A stretch of DNA of 64,000 nt from NCBI GenBank assembly GCA_018292915.2, contig JACVVK020000035.1, positions 2,658,501 through 2,722,500 on the forward strand. The letters run 5' to 3'. A model generated the notes under the pieces. That model saw only the letters and a list, made by a program, of their open reading frames with translations. It was not told where the DNA came from and did not search any database. Each line of letters opens with the position of its first letter. The stretch's first letter is position 1. The position numbers and the translations under genes are program-made. Source of the stretch: Batillaria attramentaria (taxonomy: Eukaryota; Mollusca; Gastropoda; Batillariidae). Below are positions 25,156 through 46,618 of the stretch, in pieces.

Positions 25156-25701
25156 GGACTTAAAATGGTCGTGACCCCAATGGAGGAAAACTGCGTAGCT
25201 GTTAGTGACAAAGTGACGCCATGAGCGTACGCCTGATGCGTTATACTAGGTGACCCCAATCGAGGAAAACTGCGTAGCTTTTCGTGACAAAGTGACAACG
25301 CCATGAGCGTACGCCTGATGCGTTATACTAGGTGACCCCAATCGAGGAAAACTGCGTAGCTTTTCGTGACAAAGTGACAACGCCATGAGTGTACGCCTGA
25401 TGTGTTATACTAGGGGTGTCCAGAGACATGCTTCCCCAGAGCATGTCTCTGCCCAGAGTTTAAAAAAAAAGACTGAAGTCTGTGCAATTTGGTGCACAAT
25501 GGCATGATTTTAAGAGCTTCAAAGTAGGAAATAATTGTTTTGGAGGAACATTTTTACAACTTGACTAAATTCTGATAAATCTGGTGTATTTTAGCATGAT
25601 TTTTAGGGCTTCAGAAGAGGAAACACGTTAATGGGGGGGGGGGGGGGACTTTTCAGCCAAAGGTCAAAATCCACCAAAAAGGCAGAAGATTTTAAGCCCG
25701 G
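25156..25701 (-). mobile_element. TIR family 1 copy D in the cdc25 3' flank
   Basis: Bounded by aggacttaaaatgg and agattttaagccc. A unit of about 84 bp (gaccccaatcgaggaaaactgcg...gcgttatactagg) occurs three times at 25170-25415. A G15 tract at 25633-25647 is the family C-tract in reverse. Probably transcribed in the cdc25 3'UTR. Confidence 0.82.
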
Positions 25702-25806
25702 AATGTTTTAAGAAAATTCATCAGTCACGGCTTCACTTTTCCCAGCATTTTTCAAGGAATGATCAGTTTTTAAGGCTTGTGTAAACACTCTCATGGCTGA
25801 AGGATG

Positions 25807-28800
25807 TCAGAAAATCAGACTATTGGCATGCTTTTTCAGTTTAATTTCACCATGCCATGTGGTCGCTCGGGATCGGAAGAACTTGAGATCATCTTGGTAG
25901 TTACGATGGTTCATTGGTGTGTATGATCTTGGTTCGCACAGATCCTGTAACGACCGCTCGAAAACCCATCAGTAACTTGATACATTTGCCCAAGTCAATC
26001 CACCTACCACCCCCCCCCCCTCCAAAAAAAAAAAAAAAAAGAAAAAAGAAAGAAAAAGAAGAAACAATAAAAAGAAAAAAAAAGAACCCACCAAACAGCA
26101 GCACCTATAAGAGGAAGCTGTAGTGACTGCAAAGTGGATCAGATCAAACAACCAGAAGAAACAACAACAAAGACAGCAACAAAAAAGACAAAAACGAACA
26201 AAACCCAAAACATCCTACAACTAAAGCTCAGTTGGTATAGGTCGCCCGTTAGGGGGTGCAAATGTATACCAGTCAATTCCGTCGATATTTCGCATGAAGT
26301 AAATTCGTAGAATGAAGTCAGCGGCCACGTGACTTCACCTCGCCAGACCCCGGAGTACATTTGCACCCCCTCACGCGTTGCGGAGATACAGTTGCCTCCG
26401 TTAGTGGACGACTGTTTATGCCGAAATATTAAGTGAATTGACTGGTATACATTTGCACCCTTAACGGGCGAACTATACCAAATAAGCACCAGTAAATGCT
26501 TGTATTTACCCATACCAAGACATAGGTATGCTCCACACCTAACAGCACATAAGTTTTACCTGTTTGTTTTACTCACCGGGTGTTTCTGAAAGAACATCTT
26601 GTATCCACCAGACAGCAGGTAGATCTCCGGGTAACATAAATACGGGTAGCAATGGGAGTTTCTTTCACGGTCAGCGTTCCGAAGTAACCGCATCCTACAA
26701 AAACCAAACAATAAAACCTGACACATTGCAAGTGAATCAGGAACTGTGCAGCTTCGTCTGTACAATTTAACAGCCCTCCCCACACACACACCAAAACCAC
26801 AAGCAAACAAGCAAGCAGGCGGAGGTAACAATTTCGACCCTGGTAATGCTGAGCCTGTAATAATATATTCCGGGACTACCTCTATGGCTTTTTCAGCATA
26901 AGACAAATCAAATCAGCAAGATCAGGATTAAAGTTCTGAGGTGCCAACCCCCAAAAGAGTCTGTCAGTACTATTTCACACAAATATCAGTATTTTTCAGC
27001 ACTTGTCAGTATTCTGCCGTACAAAGAAAATAATATAAACAGAAAGCATGCACATACGCACACACATCTAAAAGTGAAAAATACAAAGCAATTCTAGCTT
27101 GGAGAAAATTACAGAGTTTTAGAGCTGACTATAAGCAGAACTGCCCATTTGTAAATGAACAGCAGTCTTAAACCATATCTGCTCTTACTGGAATGGCACG
27201 CTATGACTTGTGATATCCCAGTCAGAACTAAAAGGTGGTGCACTCACACTAGTTGTCGTTTTCGGTTCATGCACGGCTGTATTTCCTAACGATCCTTTTG
27301 AAATACATGTATTTCAAATTTGTCTCCTCTGTATTTTACACGACCACACCGTATTTCCGTATTTAATTGAGTTATGCGGAAAATACTACGGTCGATCCGT
27401 ACTAATTGGCGCCTATGAAAGTTGCACCTCAACACTATCGAATTGTGACATCACTTGATCTGGGTATTTTAGATTCCTGTAACGCAAGTAGTGTGAAAAT
27501 GACATGACACAGAGACAGACACGATCTGTAAGCATAAGAATGGTCGCATTAGCCCCTACAACACATCTATAAGCATAAGAATGGTCGCATTAGCCCCTAC
27601 ATCACATCTATAAGCATAAGAATGGTCGCATTAGCCCCTACAACACATCTACAAGCATAAGAATGGTCGCATTAGCCCCTACATCACATCTACAAGCATA
27701 AGAATGGTTGCATTAGCCCCTACAACACATCTACAAGCATAAGAATGGTCGCATTAGCCCCTACATCACATCTACAAGCATAAGAATGGTCGTATTAGCC
27801 CCTACAACACATCTATAAGCATAAGAATGGTCGCATTAGCCCCTACATCACATCTATAAGCATAAGAATGGTCGCATTAGCCCCTACAACACATCTACAA
27901 GCATAAGAATGGTTGTATTAGCCCCTACAACACATCTATAAGCATAAGAATGGTCGCATTAGCCCCTACAACACATCTACAAGCATAAGAATGGTCGCAT
28001 TAGCCCCTACAACACATCTACAAGCATAAGAATGGTCGCATTAGCCCCTACAACACATCTGTTACAATTCACCCACATGGTTGGAGCTCGCTGAGATGAG
28101 AACTCGCAGTGGAAGATCAGCACAACCCTGCGATCAGTATCATCCTTCTTCATACGCCAGCCCATGATCTCGTCCACACTGTCACCACAGTACATGTTGG
28201 TCGCACTCTGAAACACGCCAGGTACATGTACCCCTCAAAGTCTGATTTTTTCCATACAGGTCAACGAGAAGAAGGGCCAGTGCAAATATCTGGCCTCATC
28301 TGGGATTCGAACTCATGACCCAAGCATTGAAAGTCTAACGCTCTACCATTCCGCTATCCCGGCTCCCAGAACAAGTGCAGGGATCATTCAGATGAGGAGG
28401 ACTGTTCTTTGTGAACTCGCAAACATTGACCACCTGTCTCTAGTGACTATTTTTTTTTTTTTTGGTAGCAACAGGGGTGGTTGATTCTGACAAGTTTTAC
28501 TGTAGAATAAAACTGACCACTGACTCCAAAACTTAAAAAAAAAAAAAAATCCATAAAAAGATAAATAGAGAGTAACGTGAATTCATGTCAAATTTTGAGT
28601 GCATAAATGACCTTTATGTTCAGCCTAGTGCTTTCGATGGTGCCGACAATCATGGACTATACTGTGCTCACGGTCTGAAGTGAACATTCTTGTCTGGAGG
28701 ACACCACACGGGTTGTTCTTAAACAAGTGGAATCAATTTTCCCACTAGAATATCTGACGACTTTCTTATGTGTACCTACCTTGATATGTCCACCATTGTA

Positions 28801-31705
28801 CTCATACGGATATCTGCAGTCGATGATGACATAGTGGTCAACAGCCTCGCTGAACTCACCATTCAGAAGCTGTGCCAACTAAAATAAAAAGAAAAAAAAA
28901 ATGATGAGTCATCCAACTGCATTCACTAGTATGCCTGGTGCCATTACAGATATTGTGTAGCACAAAGGTCAAACTACCTTTCAAAAGTAGGATGCAAGGC
29001 GGGCACTTTTATTATTTGTTTTTGCTGCCACTACTCTTTGCCAGCTCCGCTGGCATTCCTGCTAGATCATGGGTGGAATCCATGGAGGGCTTGGAAGCTG
29101 GGGCAATTTAAAAAAAAAAAAATCATGATGATGGAGATGAGGATGATGGTGAGATGATGCTATGGAGGTCCATGTGGTTTGGGATTGCCAGACAGGGCCG
29201 CATTCCATGCTTCCTGTCATAAATATCCTGGCGTTAATCAGGCCTGGGGAACTACGGCACTCGTACCTGCGCCAGCCACATCGCAAGATCTGTAGTACCA
29301 AGGGAAGCACCCCCACAGTCGCACCCATGAAGTGGGTGAATCTTGGCTGTGTGGCAACAGCCTCCCCACTGGGCCCATAGCACACCCGTTCTGGGCAGGA
29401 GCCAACCTAGGTAGCAAAAATCTCGCTTGCCTCGGCTGGGACTTGAACCCGGGTCTCCTTGTCCATGGTCTGAAGTGCTAACCACTACACTACGGGGACA
29501 CTTTTCTGGGAAAACTAAGGTGCCAAAGCAGACACAACGGTGCATCTTAAATGTAAAAAGAAGCAGCAAAAGAAATCTTACTGTATCTACAGTTATGTAT
29601 TTGTGGCCTCCATGTCTTCCAGATATACATGGTAGAGCAAATGGCTGCAAATGAAACAGAAACATAACATAGAGAAACACTTCAATATCAGACTGAAAAA
29701 ATATCTTTCATGTGCATGGTGACGCAGCATTATTCTGGCAACACTGGTAAATATATTAGTATAGACGCTTTGTTTTAGATTAGTTTAATGATTGCCATGT
29801 CTCGTACAGTTCAACAACAGACAATCCACTGCTGTCAATCAAAAGGGGCGAGGCCAAAGAATTCAGCCAATCACGTGCCGTGGCATAATGAGCACAACAC
29901 ATCGTATAATCTGGCAAACTATCTTGCCACACGCTACAAAGATGGAAACACATGCAGTTTGATTTGACTGAAATGTGTAAGCAGTAAGTCCACTGACGTC
30001 ATTTGAGGAAAAACACCATTACATCAATCGCTTTCATCTTCTAATCACCCCCTTTTCCATACATTGATGTCACGGATGTACTTTGTTGCCATGGACGTAA
30101 TTTGTTTTGCCAATATACAACAGAGTAAAGGGTCAGGGCTTTGGCCTCCAGACTTGACGAGTGGAGTCGTCTATTCTTTTAAGGTTACCTTCAGTCTATC
30201 TGGTATGTGATTTACACCACCTGTACCCAACTACGTTCTCACTGTACACTACACTGTATCAACATTCTTGTTTTCTTTGATGTGCATATTCTATTCCTAT
30301 GTATAACTCCCAAAAAGAAAAAAGAAAAAAAAAGGAAAGAAACAAACACTTCCTCACCTATAAAACTATTTGTAGAACATACTTTTCATGTGAACAATAA
30401 TAAAAACCAAAAAACACAAGATGTATGTAGAGACAAGGAGTAACTGAAGTCATCATGTTTACTGACAACTATGATTTCCATACCACTGTACCGTCTCCGA
30501 TCACAGCGCGAGTGTTGAGTCTCTCCACAGCCGACTTGATCCGGCACTCGTGGTCTGATGGGTAATCATCTATGTCAATCTCTGGAACCTTCTCGTGGTC
30601 AGTAGTCAAGAAGGGGTTAGCGAAGGACCCAGTGGGCTGCGAGGGCCCTTCAAAAAGTTCTGAATCCTGCCGCATGGCTAGTTTTTTGAATGGCACATTC
30701 ATGACAACAGACACCGAGTCATCGAGGTTGACACCATCTGAGTTATCAGGATCTGCTGTTTGTTCTGTATCTGATGATGCATCATCCTGAAAAGAAAGAA
30801 AGGAAAAAACCTAGAGCGATAATGACACAGTTTGGGAAGAAAAAAGTAAATGCGACGACACAGAAAAGCTGTGTTTTTGAAGCGCAAATTTCTTTGATGA
30901 GAGTGATGATGACATTTTTTTTATTAACCTTCGGACGACGTTGTGGGTAAAAAGTTGCACATACATTGCTTTAGATGAACGTATCTCGGTCAATATTTAT
31001 GTCACACCTTTGAAATTTCATGACTTTGTCAATAAATGGCAATGTAGAAGAAGAACCAGATTCCCTAGGACTTAAATCAATCGGCTGGTATCGTAAAAAT
31101 GTGCAACGGCGACCATTTTAACGAATATTAACTGCTTTACCTTCTGTATGCTTGAGGCGTGTTCCTCACTTTTTAAACTCTCCAGTCTGCTGCTGGCTTC
31201 ATCGTCCGACTCAATGGAGACAGACTCACACCCTGATTCCTGTCAAAACCCACAAAGAAAAGTTGAAAAAGTATTCATCAGAGTATTTCTTTTATCAAAC
31301 TTGGCCGTACCACTTTTGCGTCACAATCATGACAGGAGCAAAATGTATAAAACGGCAACAAACACGAGTTTCCTGATTCCTGTCAAAACCAACAAAGAAA
31401 AGTTGAAAAAGTATTCATCAGAGTATTTCTTTTATCAAACTTGGCCGTACCACTTTTGCGTCACAATCATGACAGGAGCAAAATGTATAAAACGGCAACA
31501 AACACGAGTTACAAACGCAATTCCAAAGCGATGTGTACATGGCTTTTTTTGTCAAACCCTGCTGGTGGGCAGAGACGATTCGTGAGCTATGTTTGGTTTG
31601 ATATGCAGTAGGCACTGGTAACCAAGCAGCACATGCTGCATGTCAAACCACCCCTCCCCATCAATGGCCTTTAACCATTCGCTAAAATACTACACACACA
31701 CGAGC

Positions 31706-31771
<66 letters not shown>

Positions 31772-34700
31772 AATGGGTCTGATTGTAAAACTACACTGCT
31801 TCCAGTGATGGAGTGGTGGTTCTTTTTTTTTCTGTGAAAATATATTTTGCCAATGCAGTACAAATAAAACATTAAAACAAAAGGTATAAAAAGAAAAAGA
31901 ATTAAACTAAAGCAAAAAAAAAAAAAGACAAAAAAAAAAAAGACATGAAAACATTGGGAAAAAACAAAACAAAACCAAAAAACCCCTCCTAATAACTTAA
32001 ATCTTCTGAAGCGATTAGCATGCCTTGCTTGCTAACCTGTATTCTGATGTAAAAAAAAAAAAAAAGGAAATCAACACAAACAAACAAAAAACCTACGATA
32101 TTAAGAACAGTTTACACACCCTGCTGCCTTCAGACAGTCGGTCCTCAGATTTCACTCTCTGTACCGAGCGAGGTTTGGGCGAGCCTTCCTCAGGTATTGG
32201 TGAGCTCCTGTTTGGGTCTGAAGATCCAATGCTTGGCTTTGATGATCTGTCCTGTAAGAATGTATTGGTGGAAATTTGAGATGATGATAATGGTTATGAT
32301 GACGATATAATGCATAGCTCCACCCTGGGGGGAAGGGGGGTGGGGGGGATGGGGGGGGGGAAGGGGGGTGGGGGGGGATGGGGGGGGGATGGGTGGGGGG
32401 AGAGGAGGGATTGATGCAAAATACTTGATACAAGGCTGCTCATTGAGGGTTTCTCTTTGGGCGGGTTATTTGGGTTTCCTCCCCCAGCAAAACTGAAAAA
32501 ATAGGATACATGTTGGGTAAATGGGACAATAAGCATTTAAAAAAAGAAAGAAAAAAGCTTGAATCTGTTTGCAGTAATATTAGTATTGTGCTGCTTTCAA
32601 CAGGACATCGGACCATTACACACCAGTTGACAACTGCTTGGGAAGAATACCATGCTGAAATTATAATAATTATAATAATAATAATAATAATAATAATGAG
32701 TACTGTATAGGCGGTTTACCCTATTTCATGAATCGGTTCAAAGCGCTGCAAACTGAACCCAACACGCACACTCATGTGAATCACATGCATTCTCTCAGAC
32801 ACTGGACATAAACACATTACAATCACATCGTGCGAAGGGTCAGCTCAGCTATTTAAATTTCGGAATTTAGAATTGCATTTATTTTTCAAATTTGGTGGGC
32901 TGAACATTTCCAAAGCAGAGGGGGAGGAAGCCGGAGTACCCGAACAGAACCCCTGACGATCGGCCCGAATGAACGGTGCCACATACGAGAAGGAAAAATT
33001 CTTTGCCCTGAGTGGGACTCAAACCCCTGACCTCTTGCATTGGTGACAAGTCTCTTAACCACTAGACCACCGACCACCCCGAGAATTTATTTAAAGAAAA
33101 GCGTCAGCACACTCACACTGAATGGCAGACGTCGACGTTTGACCGGCACAGGATCAGAACCAAAGTAGCGCGCGAGTGGAGAAGTGTTGCATATGTCGCT
33201 TGCTGCTTTCCGCATCAACAATGACTTACTCCTGCGCACCAACGGGGAATGGACACGATACCCCTGCACAACAGAATTCATAATCGGCCTAGGATGCAAA
33301 GGACAAGAAAACTGTTCATCTATCTACATAAGCTGCTCAACTTAAGTCCTTTAAAAGTTTGGAAGAACCGGCCCCCGTAGTGTAGTGGTTAGCACTTCGG
33401 ACCATGGACCGGGAGACCCATGCAGGTTCGAGTCACACCCGAGGCAAGCGGGATTTTTCCTACCTAGGTCGGCTCCTACCCAGAGCGGGTGTGCTATGGA
33501 CCCAATGGGGAGGCTGTTGCCACACAGCCGAGTTTCACCAACTTCACGGGTGCGACTTTGGGGGTGCTTCCCTTGGTATGACACGTCTTACAACGTGGAT
33601 GATTACACGGCCGGCACCGCAGATGCCGTAGTTCCCGGGCCTGGTTAACGCCGGGATATTTATGACAGGAAGCGTGGAATGCGGCCCGCAATCCCAAACC
33701 ACACGGACCTCCATAGCATCATCTTACCATCATCCTCATCTCCATCATCACGCATTTAAAAAAAAATTGTCCCAGCTTCCGAGCTCTCCGTGGATTCTAC
33801 CCATTACCAGGGAGGAACACCACTGGAGCTGGCAGAGTTGGGGCAGCAAAAAAAATTAAAAAAGTTTGGAAGAAAAACCATCAGTCAATGCATCTTTTCC
33901 CTTGCCTAATCCAAAACAGATCACTTTAAAGTAAACCCCAGTTTTTTCATGTGCACCGGTAATCAAATTGTGTTTAAGTTTTATTCCAGAAAAACCCATT
34001 TTGGGTACATGGAAAATAAGACACATACTGCCAAAAAATAAACTTTGTTGTTTCATAATGATAATGCACTCACGACACAGAGAGAGAGAGAGAGAGAGAG
34101 AGACACAGAAAGAGAGAGAGAGAGAGAGAGAGTGGAAGCAGCAGCATGCATACCACTGTACAGAAAGTTCAAATTAAACAAAATGGTCACATTGAACATA
34201 TTGCAGGGATTCACATCCGAGTCGGACATCGGACATAGACCTATTAATTTCCAAAATGTCCGATTGTTTTGGGGAGATTCAGGACAAATGTCCGATTACA
34301 CTGACGACCGAAGCGGACAATGTCCTATTCTTTTTTCGCAAGGCCGGACACAGCATTGCGCAAACCGCGGATGGTTCCGCCGGAAAAAAAAATCGGGGAA
34401 AAAAAATTCCGCGAACGGTACGGTCCTGGCAATACAGCTAGTTCGTGTGGCCCACCCCCTACTGTGCACGCATGACCGCGGACAAAGACAGGGCATCGCC
34501 CCCGAAACACCACTGCAGCTATGCGGGTGGTTATCACCTCATCCGCCAGTTCCGACGTCCGAGCCTTTACACCTGTCAAATCACTGACCATTGTTTTCAC
34601 ACGACACCCCCATCATGCGTATGTCGGTGCGTGCGAACGTGTTTCTTTGTGTGTCAGTGTGTGTGAGCGAATGAAGGCGGATATTTGATAGGTATCGTGT

Positions 34701-34834
34701 GGTTACTACTCCCCCTTGTTTTCGTGTTTGACAATAAAGACTGAAACGGAAACTGCAAATTCAGCCGGACTAAACTCAGTGATTTGACACTTAGCAAATC
34801 GGCAACGCCGGGATGTCTGTGTACGTCGTTTGGA

Positions 34835-34883
<49 letters not shown>

Positions 34884-36100
34884 CATCGTGAGGGTGAGAG
34901 AAAGGGAGAGACTGTGATGCCGCTGGGAATTCAACCGGACTAAACTCGGTGATTTGACAGCAAACCGGCAACGCCGGGATGTCAGTGTACGTCGTTTGGA
35001 CACGTTATCAGTCACGCAAATTTAGGCAAAGCCGCACAATCTTGATTGCTGAAAGACTCCACAGAAACACCAGACTCTGCTACTGAGTCACATTTATGCA
35101 TGTACCAATTATGCCATGATCTCTACGATTGACACGCGCTCCCGGGGAGTGGTCCGGACACCACCGTGAGTGTCTGTGACTTGGGCGACCAACTCAGTTA
35201 CCACTTTATAAAAGATTGGAAAACACTGAATGTCCTATTGTATTTTATTTTTCAGGACAAATGTCCTATTGTTTTGGTTGAGACCAGGACATTTGTCCTA
35301 TTGAACCCAAAATGGATGTGAATCCCTGATATTGGCATTGAAAACAACAACAACAACAAAGACATGAAAAACCACACAACCCCCCAAAACAAGTTTTAAA
35401 GGATCACTAAAAATTGTGTGGTTTTTATATCTTTACACATTTAGCATAATTGTCCTAAAAGGTCAGCAAGTTAGATGAGCTTCTCTTTTGTAGAAAAGGA
35501 AACAGCAATGACTGCGAAGTGGTTACAAGTTACGCCAGTGATCGCGTTAACCGGTAATTACTGGTAAAATGCCGTTTGCAAAACCAGAATACCGGAAAAA
35601 ATTGGAGCTGCCGGTCCCAGGGACTGGTTGTAATTTGCTGGGACCGGTAAACACTGTGGCCTCTGATAGGGGTAGGGGGAGGGGGGGGGTCCCAGTTCGA
35701 ATGTTAATCACTGTCACAACAGTTTGTTCCCCACTGGCCAGGGCTTCTTTGTTCTTGCGATGGACTCGCTGCTATCTTTACCTCTCATACCGATACAGTT
35801 TTGCGACACTGTGATTGTGTTTAGGTTGATTTGCAGTGTAATTCTTATCACTGGTTTTAATTCTCGTGGGACCGGTTCTGACACAGGTTGTTGAGTGACA
35901 GTGTGGGGTAGTCGCTGACGGGACCAGTTTTCAAAATTCCTAGCGCGATCACTGGTTAAGCAAATAAAATTTGTTTGTGTCCTGAGGAAGGCTAAAGCCG
36001 AAACATTGACCCGTGCCGTCCTTTGTGAAAGTTAAGTGGTTTCTGTCCCTTTTATGTCGCTTTTATTTTCTCTTTTGTAGTTAAACTGAACAATTCATTC

Positions 36101-36147
<47 letters not shown>

Positions 36148-36417
36148 AGATCATAGTGAAGACAAATGGAAAATAGAGGGGGGGGGGGGGATCCAACCTC
36201 TTCCTCAGAGTCCTTCCTAAGTCGTGCATGTGCCAGTATTTTTCCACGGGGCACCGATGTCCTGTTTTCTTTCTCTTCAGCTGCTGGTGGCGGCCGATCT
36301 GATGCTTTCGCTCCTTCAGCGCTAGTGTCCGTTTTCCTCGGCGATCCTGGCAATCCTTGGAACAGATCTGTGGGGTCCAAATTAAAGTCATCGTCTTCCA
36401 TTGCACTGTGGTCACAC
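25807..36417 (-). CDS. cdc25: CDC25-type M-phase inducer phosphatase
   Basis: CDC25 removes inhibitory phosphates from CDK Thr14/Tyr15 and drives cell-cycle entry. Exons in transcript order: 36417-36198 (ATG at 36401), 33288-33117, 32251-32120, 31239-31141, 30786-30487, 29644-29582, 28878-28780, 28207-28077, 26694-26577, 25944-25807 (TGA at 25809-25807). Phases agree throughout except between the first two, so a small exon there is probably missed. The rhodanese-fold catalytic domain is clear: [29 protein letters not shown], then the CX5R loop [10 protein letters not shown], then [16 protein letters not shown] and the C-terminal CEPRSYTPM. The N-terminal half is Ser/Asp/Pro-rich with a basic stretch (VKRRRLPF), typical of the regulatory region. 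The loop has Gln where most animal CDC25s have Glu (FSSER). It is divergent to KAT7 and convergent with the receptor gene. Possible poly(A) signal: tttatt (minus AATAAA) near 24951. Confidence 0.92.
26232..26481. mobile_element. 250-bp TIR element in the last cdc25 intron
   Basis: Arms of about 48 bp: ttggtatag...gtcaattc at 26232 and gaattgactggtatacattt...ctataccaa ending 26481. Shorter inner repeats (gcaaatgta, tacatttgc) are also present. No ORF. Confidence 0.85.
27530..28062 (-). repeat. 41-bp minisatellite, about 13 units, in a cdc25 intron
   Basis: Unit: agcataagaatggtcgcatt plus agcccctacaacacatctay. The units are over 90% identical. On the transcribed strand the array starts only about 15 bp after the donor of the catalytic-loop exon (28077). 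Confidence 0.95.
28270..28368 (-). repeat. SINE-C head fragment
   Basis: tgggattcgaactcatgaccc and aacgctctaccattc are the reversed tRNA-like head with box B. It lies 65 bp upstream (in transcript) of the catalytic exon acceptor. Confidence 0.8.
29020..29506 (-). repeat. SINE-D copy, minus orientation
   Basis: Reverse match to 33366-33855, with the tRNA-like head at 29455-29506 (gaacccgggtctcc, aaccactacactac). In a cdc25 intron. Confidence 0.88.
29799..30175 (+). mobile_element. CRE-bearing interspersed element, copy 2
   Basis: Second copy of 14398-14775. TGACGTCA is kept at 29994-30001 and degenerate at the second position. It lies in the cdc25 intron between 29645 and 30486. Confidence 0.75.
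31232..31511 (-). repeat. 140-bp tandem duplication across a cdc25 acceptor
   Basis: Copies 31232-31371 and 31372-31511 are near-identical. On the minus strand each contains the acceptor gttttgacag followed by gaatcagg, the first exon bases. The functional exon (31239-31141) follows the downstream copy; the other is a decoy upstream in the intron. Confidence 0.92.
31692..31768. repeat. (GCAC)n/(CA)n microsatellite in a cdc25 intron
   Basis: gcacgcacgcacgc units pass into a pure CA array. Confidence 0.93.
32326..32408. repeat. G-rich tract, G-quadruplex-prone
   Basis: Repeated G6-G11 runs separated by a, at or t over about 80 bp in the cdc25 intron before 32251. The cdc25 transcript carries the C-rich strand; the G strand is the template. 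Confidence 0.85.
32655..33085 (-). repeat. SINE-B copy, minus orientation
   Basis: (ATA)n end at 32660-32698, body ggacataaacacattacaatc, and head reversed at about 33020-33080 (cttaaccactagaccaccg). Ends about 30 bp from the cdc25 exon donor (33117). Confidence 0.9.
33366..33855 (+). repeat. SINE-D copy, plus orientation
   Basis: Head: gtagtgtagtggttagcac and box B-like ggttcgagtca near 33425. Body: tgctatggacccaatgggg and gcgactttgggggtgcttcc. A-rich end at about 33847. Confidence 0.88.
34081..34132. repeat. (GA)n microsatellite
   Basis: Two GA runs separated by cacaga. In the first cdc25 intron. Confidence 0.95.
34204..35328. mobile_element. TIR family 3: 1125-bp element with 6-bp target duplication
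   Basis: Ends cagggattcacatcc and its exact inverse ggatgtgaatccctg. The flanks carry the direct repeat atattg on both sides. The interior has ggacaaatgtcctatt-like words near both ends and a tandem pair (ccggactaaactc-gtgatttgaca...cgtcgtttggacacg at about 34770 and 34936) separated by a TG array. No transposase frame. Confidence 0.85.
36103..36146. repeat. (TG)n microsatellite beside the first cdc25 coding exon
   Basis: TG array 50 bp past the exon donor (36198); a G12 run lies between them. Confidence 0.93.
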
Positions 36418-36419
36418 CT

Positions 36420-36875
36420 AAAATAAAGTTGTACACGGATAAGACTATAAAAGCAGGTTTATGACCGACTGCCTTGACTGATCGTGAACTGGAAACGGTC
36501 GTATCCTCACTTGAAAGGGGCTACACATGTACAACACACCTTCACCTGCCAGTCGGCTATGGGAACCCGCACAATGCACGTGCAACACGACGACTGGGAC
36601 ACTTGATTTGGTTCTTCTGGTGCCTGGCAGCGTGACAACTGCTCACTGCACACGGCATACGAAGAACGGTGTGAAAAACCATTGCAGTCAGAGCAAACGG
36701 GCTCTCATAAATTTTGTGATTTCAAAATATACAAAGCACAGAAAATAAGCTCCGCCGACGTACCAAGGGAACTAACTGCAAATAACAGAGGTCGCCTTGA
36801 CCGGAAGTGCAAGAAATTTACCGCCGCAAGCGAGTTTCCAAAGACAACAATAGCCTTCATATCAACACTAAAATA
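36420..36875. promoter_or_regulatory. Shared intergenic region between divergent cdc25 and KAT7
   Basis: The cdc25 ATG exon opens at 36417 with a splice acceptor (ttattttag), so its 5'UTR exon and start site lie upstream here or further. The KAT7 start codon is at 36876. An ETS/GABP-type ccggaagtgc sits at 36801-36810. No TATA box was seen. Transcription start sites cannot be placed from sequence alone. Confidence 0.55.

Positions 36876-46618
<9,743 letters not shown>

Noticed and set aside
26139..26513. 124-codon minus frame near the cdc25 3' end
   Set aside because: Covers the inverted-repeat element at 26232-26481; the true last cdc25 exon is 25944-25807.
33385..33648. Overlapping plus-strand frames with PxxGRLLPHS-like text
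   Set aside because: They are SINE-D sequence; the same text appears reversed at 29020-29506.
34045..34587. 180-codon plus frame
   Set aside because: Starts in a GA microsatellite and runs into TIR family 3; no transposase or other domain is visible.
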